A program made the position numbers and the translations under genes. Shown in pieces: positions 11,021 to 22,915 of a stretch of 64,000 nt of DNA (position 1 is its first letter; the number at the start of each line of letters is the position of its first letter). The DNA comes from Aselliscus stoliczkanus. Its lineage: Eukaryota > Chordata > Mammalia > Chiroptera > Hipposideridae. Location of the stretch: the NCBI GenBank assembly GCA_033961575.1, contig CM066734.1, positions 78,033,501-78,097,500 of the forward strand, given 5' to 3'. The notes under the pieces are model-generated. The model searched no databases. It saw only the letters and a list, made by a program, of their open reading frames with translations, and was not told the origin of the DNA.

Positions 11021-12983
11021 TGGTATTACCCCAAATAACCTACAGTTAAATATTTATAATTACTAGGTTATTTATGTAAACTTTCTGGTTACAAGATCAA
11101 TGTACAACAATTCAGTTGCATTGCTATAAATGCAAATGCATAATTTCACATATAATATACATAAAATAAATTGCAGGATAGTCATACCATAAAATATTAG
11201 AAAGCAATTATAATCAATGGTGCCAAGACATTGCTCTAATATCATAAATATCACATAGAAATAACTATTCCATTATTGGTAATATCAATTTGCCCATGAA
11301 GGAACTAAGATTTTGTGGAGTTAAGAGAGAGGACCAAAACTACATAGCAATGGCTTTTTAGCTTTACAGCTTCTCAACTATAACAAGAGCTTCACATAGT
11401 ATACACTATGTGAAAAGATTTCGCATTCTGTATGAAAGGGAACTCCAGAGAACCCCAAATCTAATACACATAGAGCAGCATCGTGAAATACACTTAGATT
11501 TTTACTGTATAACCTGAGTCTTCACCATTACCACTTCTTTAGAGTATTAGAACTCTAACATAATTTCATACTTTATATATGTAAGTGGGGTAACCCTTTT
11601 TTATTGGTTTTACCAAATTATCTCAGGGTTAATGGATATAATTGTTATTTCCACTCATCCTCTCCAGCTTTGACTCCACATAGTTTTGTTTTGTTGTGTT
11701 TTTTTTTTCCTTTAAAAATAGGAGGTAGCAGGAATTTCTTTTCCTAAAACAGTTTGTATAATTCTGTTCTTACAGTTGCAAGGGAAATGCTGTTTTGAAA
11801 GAAAAGGCTGAAGGAAATGGTGGTAAAATTTCATCTACCCTCATCTGAGCAAAAATATATCTCCAACATATTGATGGATTTTCTTTGTTTGTTTGTTTGC
11901 TTTTAAAGTCCACATAGATATAACCCTGACAAAAAGAGGTCAGAATTTAGAATTTAGACTTCTCACTGGTGGCCTTGTGTTGTTACCATAGGATGACAAA
12001 ATAACTGGAAAGCATTTCTGAAGCTTTTGAACAGATAATTACTTAATATTATTGTTTTACACCTAAATGGCAGATCTTATTCTTAAAAGCTAATTCTATT
12101 TAAAATTACAAAGTACGTGTCCTAACTTTTAACACAGGCATTTTAAAAACTCAGTAAAATAATTATCGCTCTAAAACCCACAAGCCCTGACTCCTTTTTT
12201 CTTTGAAATTTTTACAAGTTTGCTTTCTTTCTTTGTGTAAAAAAAATCATCAATATTACCTGGCTTGTTTGAAATTTCATTAATACTTATTAATATTACA
12301 CCAGTGCAATATAGTAATGTATTTTATGGTAAAGTATTGCCAGTTGTGACAAGTGAAGAATGACTAAATAACTATATGTGTTTCCAAATTGAATTTGCTT
12401 AATGTGTCTTCTGATTACTTGTTATGACTGTGGTTGTCACATTTTATACATTCACAATTATTACTGCATTCAAAAGAAAATACTATCTTAATAAAGACAT
12501 TAATTAAGATTTTATGGTTACCTATGAGTCATGGATTAAAAAGGAGAGGTAGACTTTATTATGATTCATTTTATAATCTTTTCCATTTGCCTAAAAAAAT
12601 TGTATCTCTTTTGGAAATTAAGACCCACAAAAATAGTGTCAAATAATATGACACCCCATATTTCCTTTGTGCTAAAGTTTAAATTCCTATTTGTGCCTAT
12701 AGAGAATCCAACTACGAAAGTTTCATTGTCTTGTTAGCTTTGAAATTTTAACACACAACTTATAATACATTTTAAAAATAACATGTAAATAATGACAGTT
12801 ATTCTATAGAATTGGTCCCAACATACCACAGAGGAAAATACTTTGAAATATTATAGATATGACGATCTAGGTCAAAATAGGATAAATGAATTTACTGGGA
12901 TTATGTTGCATGTGCACTTAGCAGTATCTAAAGCTTTCTAAACTCAGGTATTAGGATTTATTTCTCTTCTTCTCCTTCATTTT
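11021..12983. other. No gene; nothing recognised
   Basis: AT-rich with scattered homopolymers. No coding or repeat assignment. Confidence 0.45.
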
Positions 12984-13300
12984 TTTTTAATTAAAATGTA
13001 TTGGGGTGACAACGGTTAGTAAAATTACATAGGTTTCAAGTGTACAATTCTGTAGTACGTCATCAATATATCACATTGTGTGTTCACCACCCACAGTCAG
13101 TTCTCCTTCCATCACCATATATTTGATCTCTTTTACCCTCATCTACCACGTGCTTCCCCTTACCCTCTGGTAACCACTAACCTATTGTCTGTGTTTATAA
13201 GTTTTTGTTTCTGTATTTGTTTGTCTTGTTTCTTTGTTGCTTTCAGTTTTATATTCTATATATCAGTGAAGTCATATGGGTCTCAACATTTTCAGCATTT
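12984..13300 (-). mobile_element. L1 3' end, antisense
   Basis: Begins with 'TTAAAATGTATTGGGGTGACA', followed by 'AAATTACATAGGTTTCAAGTG', 'TCATCAATATATCACATTGTG' and 'CAGTTCTCCTTCCATCACCATA'. This is the reverse complement of an L1 3' UTR type common in bats. Partial copies of the same end lie at 39870 and 58070. Confidence 0.85.
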
Positions 13301-13432
13301 CTTTTTTTTTTTTTTATGTAATGTACCATTTGAACAAAAGGTGAGATATTGTTTTTATATATTTCCAATTAAAAAGTCACAAAAATCTGTCAGTACCTGG
13401 CAGATCCTACACTGCATGATGAGTGAAATGTA

Positions 13433-13995
13433 CAAGGTAAGACAATTAAGTTTGCATACTTGTTGCAGTGGTATTGCTAATCTTTTTTTGATATCAGAGG
13501 TATTCATTATGAATTTTGCGAACTGGATAGTCAACCAAGTTGACTATTTGGAAGTGCTGAAAAGACTGCATGAAAAGTTAGACAACCTGAATTTTTCTCC
13601 ATAAATTCATGGCTCCTGTATCACAACAGTGCACCAGCTGACACGGCACTGTCTATGAGGGAGTTCTTAGCCAGTAAACAAATAACTGTATTGGAACACA
13701 CTCCATACTCACCTGACCAGGCCCCCAATGACTTCTTTCTTTACCTGAGGAGAAAGGAAATATTGAAAGGAAGACCTTTTGATGACACTCAGGACATCAA
13801 GTGTAATATGACTACAGCTCTGATGGCCATTCCGGTAAAATAATTCCAAAATTGCTTTGAAGGGTGGACTTGGTGCTGGTGATGGTGCATAGCTTCCTAA
13901 GGGGAGTACTTCAAAGGTGTTCATAGAGATATTCATCAGTGAGGTATGTAGCATTTTTTCTAGGATGAGTTTGTGAACTTAATTGTCAGACCTCA
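13433..13995 (+). mobile_element. Internally deleted mariner-like DNA transposon
   Basis: Ends are inverted repeats: GGTAAGACAATTAAGTTTGC at the left, and the complement of GGTCTGACAATTAAGTTC at the right. TA lies at both outer edges (13431-13432, 13996-13997). It is 563 bp, against about 1.3 kb for a full mariner, so more than half is missing. The ends and protein differ from the two mariners at 20938 and 52908, so this is a separate family. Confidence 0.8.
13612..13905 (+). pseudogene. Mariner-like transposase C-terminal remnant
   Basis: Encodes the last third of a DD34D-type transposase. The segment with the second catalytic Asp reads 'YHNSAPADTALSMREFLA' (the usual Asp is Asn here). The third reads 'YSPDQAPNDFFLYL', where the Asp of the PND motif is kept. 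It continues through 'EILKGRPFDD' and 'NCFEGWTWCW', with stops after the latter. The N-terminal DNA-binding domain is absent. Inactive. Confidence 0.8.
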
Positions 13996-14189
13996 TATGT
14001 TGGTGCTTATTCATTATATTTACAAATCCTATTTTCAAGATAGTTCTATCAATATTTAATCATCAATATTCACTGACTCTCCATAGAATACTATTTACCT
14101 CTATTTATCCTCCACTTTTATTGTGGTTAATTATCAGCACAGTGAAAGTTTTCCTATGGAAATAAAGGCAGATTATTTAACACTGATAT

Positions 14190-14440
14190 TGGGAAGAGAC
14201 AACCAGGGGTTGGGGGTGGGTGGAAGAATGAATAGGCAGAGCACAGAGAATTTTTAGGACAATGAAACTATTCTGTATGGTATGAAAATTGTGAATACAT
14301 GTTCTCATACTTTTGTCTAAATCCATACAATGTACAACACCAAGAGTGAACCATGACGTATCAGTGTAGATTCATCAATAGTACCAAATGTACCCTTCTG
14401 ATGGGGGATGTTGATAATGAAGCTCTAAAAAAATGAAGGC
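14190..14440 (+). mobile_element. Old L1 3' end (L1M-type)
   Basis: Motifs 'GGAAGAATGAATAGGCAGAGC', 'GAATTTTTAGGACAATGAAAC', 'ACAATGTACAACACCAAGAG' and 'CTGATGGGGGATGTTGATAA' appear in the order of ancient L1M 3' ends. It is older than the L1s at 3.2, 40.8 and 52.9 kb. Confidence 0.75.
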
Positions 14441-14734
14441 TTAATTTTTAAAAAAAAATGATCTCTATATGACAAATAATTCCATATTTAGTCATTTATT
14501 TTACAGAGATAATCAGACACAAATAATGATGTTATGTGAAATATTTCAAATATAAAAAGTGTAAATAAATTTATAATCTAAAATATTTTAAATATCCTAT
14601 TTCATATATATGGCATAATTAAATTACAAATTCCAAAGACAAAAGGAATGCCCCTGTTAAATTTGGCGTCACCACACCAGATAAAAAGTAACAATTCGAA
14701 TGACTTCTAGATGTTTGTATAACATGGAAACACG

Positions 14735-14786
14735 GACACACACACACACACACACACACACCACAACACAATACAACACACACATA
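14735..14786 (+). repeat. (CA)n microsatellite
   Basis: A pure CA run to 14760, followed by an interrupted CA/ACAAC tract. Confidence 0.97.
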
Positions 14787-15159
14787 CCCCAATATATAAA
14801 AGGTAATTTTGTTAAGGTGTTATAATTTTATGTGGTTTTACTTTCTTTTCTGTGCTTTTTCTTATTTTTTCTACTTATCTTTAATAAATATATGCTGTAT
14901 CAATAGTTAAGAAAAAAGGCTGATGTAAAAAAAGGAATAATTTTGATCTAACCACCTTTTGGGCATTTGACTTCCTAAAAGTGAAATATATAGGCCTGTA
15001 AAACAAAATATTTTACTTTCAATTCACTCTGATAAACTGGAACCACTGATTATATCACTTTATGACATTTTTGGGTTTGTTTGTTTTTTTTTCATTTTTG
15101 GGTTTTTTAAATTATGGTTCTAACAATATCAGTTACCTCATAAATATCGTTTCCTTAGT

Positions 15160-15330
15160 TGGAGAGCATGATGGACTAAAATTAAGATTATTTTAATCCC
15201 AGCCCTTTTATTTACCAAGCATATGAACTTGGCATTTTTGAATTGGTAGAGGCACTTGCAAAATGGGTCCATAATATCTTCTACCCTCATATGACTCATA
15301 AAAAATAGTAAAATATTTGGTCAGTAAATT
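15160..15330 (+). mobile_element. MIR-like fragment
   Basis: Order of weak matches to a MIR core and 3' side: 'AATCCCAGCCC', a 'TTTACCAAGCATATGAACTTGGCA' analogue of the tRNA-core junction, 'GCAAAATGGGTCCATAATA', then 'TACCCTCATATGA'. Very old. Confidence 0.5.
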
Positions 15331-15464
15331 TGCATTGATATGAACTATTATTTCACATTATATATTTGATTTAAATTGTACTATTATTATATCTGTAGTT
15401 TCACATCATTTTCAGTAGTTAGCTTTAGGATAACTTACCTTTGAATGTTAAAAGTGTGTTCACA

Positions 15465-15576
15465 GGCCAGCTGAGTGGCGCAGTGGTTGAGAGCTGGCTT
15501 TGGATGCCGGTGGCCCTGGTTCGGATCCCACATGGAGGGCCAGTGACACTGACCTTAAAAAAAAAAAAAAAAAAAA
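15465..15576 (+). mobile_element. tRNA-derived SINE, family A
   Basis: Sense copy with box A region GTGGTTGAGAGC, box B region GGTTCGGATCCC and a long pure A-tail. A perfect 14-bp duplication, AAAGTGTGTTCACA, lies at 15451-15464 and 15577-15590. Confidence 0.95.
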
Positions 15577-15590
15577 AAAGTGTGTTCACA

Positions 15591-18500
15591 TATACATGCA
15601 TTTCCAAATAATGCAAATAGCCCTGAATATGCCTAATATTGTAAAAAAGCAAAATACATAATTTTGACTTAATTTTACTTGACAAAATCTATGTTGTATG
15701 ATAAGGAAGTAATATAACTGGTCTAGACAGTTGTTAGGTTTTCTTTTTTTTATGAAACACAAGAAAAATATAGTTTTACAAAGCCTGTGTCACTGTTATC
15801 GCAGAAATTGCAACTTATCTAATTTCAGTTATATACATATTTGGATTCTTGTTGAAAACTATGACTCTGACACTACTTTCAAGATGTACATTCTTCTGGT
15901 ACAAAATAAGAGGGCGATAAATTGCTCTTTTAAAAAGTTATTTGCAGCAGAAATCTGATGCTTTCAACAGAAAGATATGGGCCTGTTAAAATGAATCTAA
16001 TAGCTTTTTATACTACAAAATATCTGAATTGATAGATTTCATATAACATAACCCTCCCTTATGATAGAAGCATTTAAAACAAAAATCAAACTACCAGTGG
16101 CCAGCCAGTGAAGAAATATTTTAAAACATATTGGAATGGATATTATTAGTTGCCTGCCATGCATGACTTCTCTCTTTTCATTTTCTACAGAAACCTAATG
16201 TTTTTCATTGTTATGCTCCTTCATTACTCAGCTCTTGTATTCAGTTAAAGGTGACTCCATCTTTGGCTCCTGTGGTGATGTGATTGGTGTATAGGTAATT
16301 CCATCCATCTTGGCAATGATTGATTTATAATGATTATGTGACCCAAACCAGAGTTGAAAGCAGCAGTGGTTTGCTAAAAAATATTAGCATCCCTTTGTTA
16401 TTTTTGTAAAGGTTTAGAAAATGTGCCATGTTATTTATATATATATGAAAGTCAAGAGCAAAATAGCTTCGGCCATGTTACTACAACATGATTCAGTACA
16501 ATTTTGGGTCAGTTTGAGTAAGAGTACAAATTATGTAAAGCTGAGTATATCCCAACACATGCAAACAAATGATAAAAGGCAGAAAAAAAAACACAAGTTA
16601 TATTTTAAAAGAATGTGTAGTAGATCTTTTGTTATGCTATTCTAATAAGTGGCATTATATGTAATTTATTCCTTTTAAAATTGCATAACACAGTAAGCAC
16701 AGCTGTCATTATAGAGTAATAAAATAAGATCTGTGGGGATATTTGGATACTAAACATAAAGTATTTTCAATATACTATTTGGCCTAATTGAAGGAAATAA
16801 AATTAGAAGCCCCAAAAGAAGTCTTGATGAGGTAGGATGGGAAATAAAACAAAAATAGATGAAAATAGTATCAGAAGGTAATTTATCTCTCTGTATAAGC
16901 AAAACCATAGCATAGTATGTCTTTTCATATTGGTGGATCTTAGAGCATTCAAATATACAGACCTGTATAATAGAGGAAAAAACAGAAGAGGGTATTCCAA
17001 GTATCCTTCGAGTACAGTAAAGATGGAATCATACACCTTTAGTCATAGGCTTAAATAAAAGGATAAGAAAGATACTCAGATACGTTAAACCTTTTCAGGT
17101 TTTGTTTATTTTCTTTGCTCAGTTCATTTGAAAATCCTGAGATTCTCAATGATCGACATTCTCCCTACACGTTGCATACATAGCTATGCCAGTTAACTCT
17201 TTCCTCTTTTCATTATTTCATACAGATTAAATAGTAGATGCTTTAGAAAACATTAGAGACTTCAACTGTATTTTCTCTTCAAATTCATGAAATTGGCAGG
17301 TTATTTTTTTTTATAACTAGTTTTAGTAAATCGGCATTTCTTATGCCATAGCGACGTTTACAAAGTAAGAGCCAGTGTGAGTTATTCACTAATCTTATGC
17401 TGCTACAATGTCAATTCAGAAGATAGACTTTCAAATTCTTACCCATTGTATTTGTTTTTATTTAATATTTCCTATGTCCTCTAGGGAGAATTGAGATCAT
17501 GAATTGAAATAGTTTAGATCATGTATACACATATGGATATAGCAAGAAAAGTCATTTATTGTACTCTCTGACTTTTATCTTTGAAATATCTTTGTTGTTT
17601 TGTTTTGTTTTTAGTTTCTCTAAAAATGCCTCCGTTACATATTTACGTGTCACAATTTCTTGATCCCTTATTGTCTTTTTTTTTTCAGGATGCAAATTTT
17701 GAACACTGTTTTCTGATTAAGGTACTGGTTGTATATCATTAGTTAACTATTCAAATATAAGCTTATTGAGGAGTCCAGCTCCTTTTTAAAAATCTGTGTC
17801 ACTTTTCAGGCTCTACTTGACAGGCGTCCCAGAGCCCTTACTCTTAGGTCTTTACTTGAGAACTTCACAGAGTTTCTCTTCAAGAGCCTCCGCTGAAAAT
17901 TCCGTATGACGGGGGAGAAGGGGAAAATCTTGAATATGTAATACTTTTCTTCACTCTGACTCAGTACTCAGTACTTTTCCTCTCCTAGCCCGTCTTCTTT
18001 GCCTTCCCCATATCCCCAGCATTTATGAAACTTCCAGGGCCTCTTGTTGGGAGCTCCCCTAAACAACAAGATGACCTCCATATATGTGCTGATCCACTCA
18101 ACCCTGGAAAGGTGTTGTGCCATTCCATGAGGGCAACAAAGCAGGTGTATTCAGCATGTTCTCTGGTTTAGACTCTAGCTTATGCCATTACCATACACTT
18201 TCTATTTTGGCTTGTTGCCTTCATCAGCAACTCCAATATCTGGCAGTTCTCTTTTGCTCAGCCTAGCTGAGCTCTCAACACAATACATACTTGTGTTCCT
18301 GACAACTTAATTTTACTTACCAAAATTACACTAATACAGGGTACAGGTTATACAGATATGTATATAAGGAAAAGTGAATATTTTTGTGATCCATTTATTA
18401 ATGGGAGATTGGCTTTATATGTTATTATGACCCATAACACAAACATTTTACTGAAATCACCTACTGTTTAAGTTTTTTTAGTATTGTGATCTGACAATTG

Positions 18501-19359
18501 AAACCTGAGGTCTTTAGTTAATAAAAGTGGTTAGGTATTTATGCTGAGTTTTCACGATTTTTGAATTTTTATTTCAACCTGGCAATATCTGCTTTCCTTT
18601 TTTCACATGACATAGTATTTTTTTCTTGTATAATTTTAAATATAAGGTATATAATCTACAACTTTAAAATTGTAGTTAAATAGAAACTTACGTATTTTTT
18701 GTTTTGCATCTAGCTCTGAATGGAGTTAAAGTTATGTATACTTTTGATTAGCATTATTAGAAACCATCCGTCTTTCTGTATTTGATTGTTCCAGAACCTA
18801 TTTTTATAGACTTGTTTTCTTATTTATACCTATTTCATTTTTTTCTACTGGTTATTTATAAATTGGTTCTTAACAAATCAGTTATCTTTGAAATTGGAAC
18901 TATTCAGAGAAAAATGATACTAGACTTCATTTTTCTCAGAATTCTCAAATCATTCTATACATTTCCTTAAGAATATCTGGTCATGGGCTCATATCTAAAT
19001 TTTCTAAAAAAATTGTATCTGTTTTACTATTATTAGCCCCAAATTCAATTTTGTGTTAAACACAAAGGGCATGTTTTCATAACTCATTAAGAAATGCTAT
19101 AATGTCTTAACTCATTAGAAAGTGAGCATACAGTTAACCAATGCTTTCTTTTATCAATCCAATTATAAAATATTTCTAAATATTTAGTAATGGAACTCAT
19201 ACAACCTTAACAACTTGTTTCATAGTATATTGAAAATATTTTACCCCTACTCTGTATTTCATATTTGTTCCTAGATGTGAGCAAACAATTTATAACATCC
19301 AGGTGAATTATATTAAGTTTATGTATCATTAAATATTTTGTTAATGGAACATAAAGACT
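15591..19359. other. No gene; nothing recognised
   Basis: A long AT-rich stretch with no SINE, LTR or L1 end that I could see. 17760-18310 is somewhat GC-richer, with no open frame of note. Conserved non-coding elements could be present but cannot be judged from one sequence. Confidence 0.45.
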
Positions 19360-19610
19360 GTGTGGCGGGTGCTATAGTATAATGTCAACAACACTGAAGT
19401 GAAAAAATAATAATAATAATTCAAATCTGACTGCAGTGTACTTTAAATGTATCCTTGGACAAGTTGAGATTTTTTTTTTTTTTACCCTCCTTTGTCATCT
19501 ATTAACATAGGACTCCTACAGTTGTTATAAAAAATAATACAATGTATGAAAACAACTCAGCTTTATGTGCTGTCATAAATACTAAGTAAATGAAAGCTGC
19601 TAACATTTGC
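19360..19610 (+). mobile_element. MIR-like fragment
   Basis: Contains 'CAAATCTGACTGCAGTG', 'CCTTGGACAAGTTGAGA', 'CTCCTTTGTCATCTATTAACAT' and 'CATAAATACTAAGTAAATG' in MIR order. It is interrupted by a T-run near 19468-19483. The assignment is approximate. Confidence 0.55.
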
Positions 19611-20435
19611 ATTAATATTGACATATATCTCTGTAAATTTGATTTTAAAAATCCTATTAAGGGTTAAACATTATAGAGAGAAATCATTTTGAACACTTCA
19701 AAATCGAAAAAAACAAATATTTAGCAAAAAGTATAGGAAAAAAAACAAAACTGGTTTGCTTGGGTCTAACTGTAATATGAACTTGCTGCTAGTGATATTG
19801 CTTTTCTTTCTTCTTATGCTCATGACATAGTATACTAGATAAATTAAGTAGATATTAATATGCTTGTAGAACATTAACATGTGTTTTGTATTAAAGTTTA
19901 TATCCATTTCAATATCATTCACTATTTATCACATAAGATCAAGCTGCCAGGGAAAAACTGGCATATTAAAGAATTCAGAATGATGTGCTTTATAATTCCA
20001 AGACATTTTCACAGGTGCTATATTATTTTAATGAATTATAAATTTGGGCTTTTACAGAAAAAAAAGAGTATTTAAAAATCCAGATGCAGGCTTTCACTAG
20101 TATTGGGGAAAAAAATAATGACTGCCCTTAAGTTTTCAATTTAAAGGCTTACTCAATAGATTATTACTTGCTTAAATTTCTACATTTTAAAAGATTATCA
20201 AGAGATGAATTCGTACATCTGCTCTATACTGTGTATCAACTACAAGTTGGGTTTTTTTGATACTTAATCACCAGTATTTCTCTGAATCCTCTTCACAAAA
20301 GCACTACATATACTGATTTTACAGTAATCTAATATATTCAAAGAAGTTCAAACAAGAAAAAAATTCAGGAACTGACATTATTTTGTGGGAGGTAAATTTG
20401 TACTATATCTTTCCACTGTCATGGAACACTGAGAT
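19611..20435. other. No gene; nothing recognised
   Basis: AT-rich. No coding support and no repeat identified. Confidence 0.45.
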
Positions 20436-20540
20436 AATCTAGTTTATGTCATTATTTTATAACTAGGGTAATTGACAACCAGAAATATTAGTGGGCTTAC
20501 AAGTTACAGAGCAAGTTAGTAGCAGAATCTTTCAAGTCTC
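20436..20540 (-). mobile_element. MIR/L2-like fragment, antisense
   Basis: Reads like a reversed MIR core: 'CATTATTTTATAACTAGGGTAA', 'TACAAGTTACAGAGCAAGTTAG' and 'TAGCAGAATCTTTCAAG'. Old and short. Confidence 0.45.
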
Positions 20541-20937
20541 TAATGTATTTTTCTCCTTATAATTATAGATAATTTATTACTTTGACATATAATATATGGT
20601 ATTTGCAGGGAGAAACTGGATTGGAAAAGGCATTTAATCTCCCAACACCACTGCATTCCTTACTTGCAGTTCTAAAAATGTTATTAATAAAAGGGAAAAT
20701 GTAATTTTTGTTTCAATTCATATATTTTATACAGTTAAAAGATAGCATGATGAAGAACAAAAACAAAACGGTTAGACAAGAAGGATGATAGAAGAAGCAA
20801 ATGGTCCTGGAATGAAAATGCAAACACCTAGCAGGTTTTTTGTAGAAGCTGACCCCAGTCAATTGGCCTGGTGAAAGGGATGCTCTCAAGAGTTGAGCTA
20901 CTTGGATTAGGTCAAATAAACCATGGGCAAAGAAATA

Positions 20938-22236
20938 TTGGGTTGTCGGAAAAGTCATGACGTATTTTGACTATGTTTTTCAAAGGTCATTTATTTTTAC
21001 AACGAACAAAAATCAATCAATGATATATTGCCTGTTTTGTTCGATAACCTTTTGCCATGTTTCAGTGAGCTTCATAATTCCTCATTCACAGAAGGACCTG
21101 TCTTTATTTGCAAAAAACTAAAGTTGCTAATTTACAGCCTCATCTGAATTGAATGTTAGGTGTTTTGAAGACAGTGAAACATGCAAGGAGTTTTGAAGAG
21201 AGCGAAACAAGTGGAAGTCTGACTGTACAATGTCAGGCAAGTATAGTGGGTGTGGCAAACACATCCCATACAAGCACCAATCATTTCTGACGGGTGATCA
21301 AACTTGTGTAGGGTCTCGCATTGTCACTATAGAACACAACTCCTTTACAATTAACGAGCTCTGGACATTTCTGGATGATGGATTCGATTAAACTGTCAAT
21401 TGCGGACAGTACACATTCAAATTGATTGTTTGGTTCCTTGGTAGGAGCTCAAAAAACATGACACCTTTAAAATCCCACCACACTGGGATCATAACCTTCC
21501 CCTGATGAATGTCTGCTTTCGATATCATTTGAGGCAAATCATCACTTCAGAACCAAGACCGCTTGCACACCACACTGTTGTAAACAATCCACTTCTCATC
21601 ATCAGTTATCAGTCGCTTCAAAAAAGGATTGTTTTTCTCACATTTAATAAGCATATTGCAGATGTTTATAGGCACCATCAAATGAACTTCTCTGAGTTCA
21701 TGCGGAGCCCAAATATTGAGCTTGCTTACATATCCCAGCTTCTTCAGGTGGTCATGAACACTTGAATGATGTATGTTCAATGTTGCTGCAATCTCTCGTG
21801 TGGGATTTGACTCGATCAATGCCTTTATTTTGTTGTCATCATCAACCTCGGTGGGCCTCCCTGACCTAGGAGTATCGTTGAGATCAAAATCACCAGCATG
21901 GAATTTTGTGAACCATCGTTGGCACTGATGTTCTTGTAGAGCATTGTCACCGTGAATCTTATGCAACTTTTCACAAGCTTGACATTCTTCCCTTTATGGA
22001 AGTAAAACAGTAAAGTATGGCAAAAATGCAGTTTGGTCTTCCCTCTTCAACTTGTTGAAATCTCCGAAACTCAAAAGAATTGTTCATTTTTTTTTTTTTT
22101 TTTTTTGGGAATGAAGCTAGTCAAATAACAGCTGTCAAACAACATAGCAATAACAATGATGCAAATGAGTCTACTTCCAAAAATGAATTCGTGCCATCTG
22201 TTGCAAACATGCATCATGACTTTCCCGGCAATCCAA
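20938..22236 (-). mobile_element. Mariner DNA transposon, near full length
   Basis: A 1,299-bp element with inverted ends: TTGGGTTGTCGGAAAAGTCA at the left, and the complement of TTGGATTGCCGGGAAAGTCA at the right. TA flanks both sides (20936-20937, 22237-22238). This size and TA target are the mariner norm. The transposase reads on the minus strand. It belongs to the same family as the copy at 52908-54171. A 21-T run at 22087-22107, inside the 5' untranslated part, is longer than the A-run at that place in the other copy. Confidence 0.95.
21120..22085 (-). pseudogene. Mariner transposase, frameshifted
   Basis: DD34D transposase remnant. The longest open stretch (21547-21966, 139 aa) covers the helix-turn-helix region ('FDLNDTPRSGRPTEVDDD', 'HHSSVHDHLKKLG'), a WAPHEL motif (WVPHEL in the family) and the first catalytic Asp ('DDEKWIVYN'). 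Further on, in other frames, 'FYSDNARPYTS' keeps the second Asp and 'QSDFHLF' the third. All three acidic positions are therefore visible, but the reading frame is broken both before and after the 139-aa block, so no functional enzyme is made. Confidence 0.9.
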
Positions 22237-22238
22237 TA

Positions 22239-22584
22239 TCATCCAACGATGGATGTAATATGTAAGGGGGTAGTTTACTGTAAGCAATATATTTATGCTT
22301 CCACAATCAGCTTTTTTAGTCTTAGGCTACATTACATTACATTTCCTGTTTGATCACTTCTTTTATAGCACACATAATTTTCATATAAACTTTTTTCAAA
22401 TTTTAATGCGATTCTAATGTGAATGATTTCTATAATTTTCTGATGTGGACTAAGTGTATTTTCAAATTTCCTTTTCCTATTAATGTTGCTCTTTTATTTG
22501 TTAACTCTTTTCAATTATTCTTGGTGTTTCTTCTGCTTATGTATCTTTCTATCTGAGAGGGCTTTTAATACGAGGCCATTCACC
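22239..22584. other. No gene; nothing recognised
   Basis: AT-rich spacer between the mariner and an L2 relic. Confidence 0.45.
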
Positions 22585-22915
22585 TACCTCAGAGCATTAG
22601 TACAAGCCATTTCCTTTTCTTAGAATATTATTTCCTCTATCTTTCACCTTCATCATAATATTTCTTTGACTCTCACCTCCTCAGTGAGGATTTCTCTCAC
22701 TGCCATGTATAAAATTGGAATCGTGTCTTTCCTATAAACTTCCTCTGCCTTCCTGATTTATGTTCCTTCACAGTATTTCCATCACCTAACATGCTATGTA
22801 TTTTACGTACATATTTTGTTTATGTCTTCCTCTCCTTTACAATACAAAAACATTGTGAAAAGAGCAGTGATTTTTTTGTATGTTTTGTCCACTGCTGCAT
22901 TCGTTTTTCAAAAAC
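22585..22915 (+). mobile_element. L2 LINE 3' fragment
   Basis: Motif order of an L2 3' end: 'TTTCCTTTTCTTAGAATATT', 'CTCACCTCCTCAGTGAGGATTT', 'CACAGTATTTCCATCACCTAAC', 'TTTTGTTTATGTCTTCCTCTC' and 'TTTTGTCCACTGCTGCATTC'. Ancient and inactive. Confidence 0.7.

Noticed and set aside
13080..13604. 174-codon open frame, the longest in the window
   Set aside because: It runs through antisense L1 3' UTR, a T-run and the left part of a mariner-like element, so it is a chance frame across three unrelated pieces.
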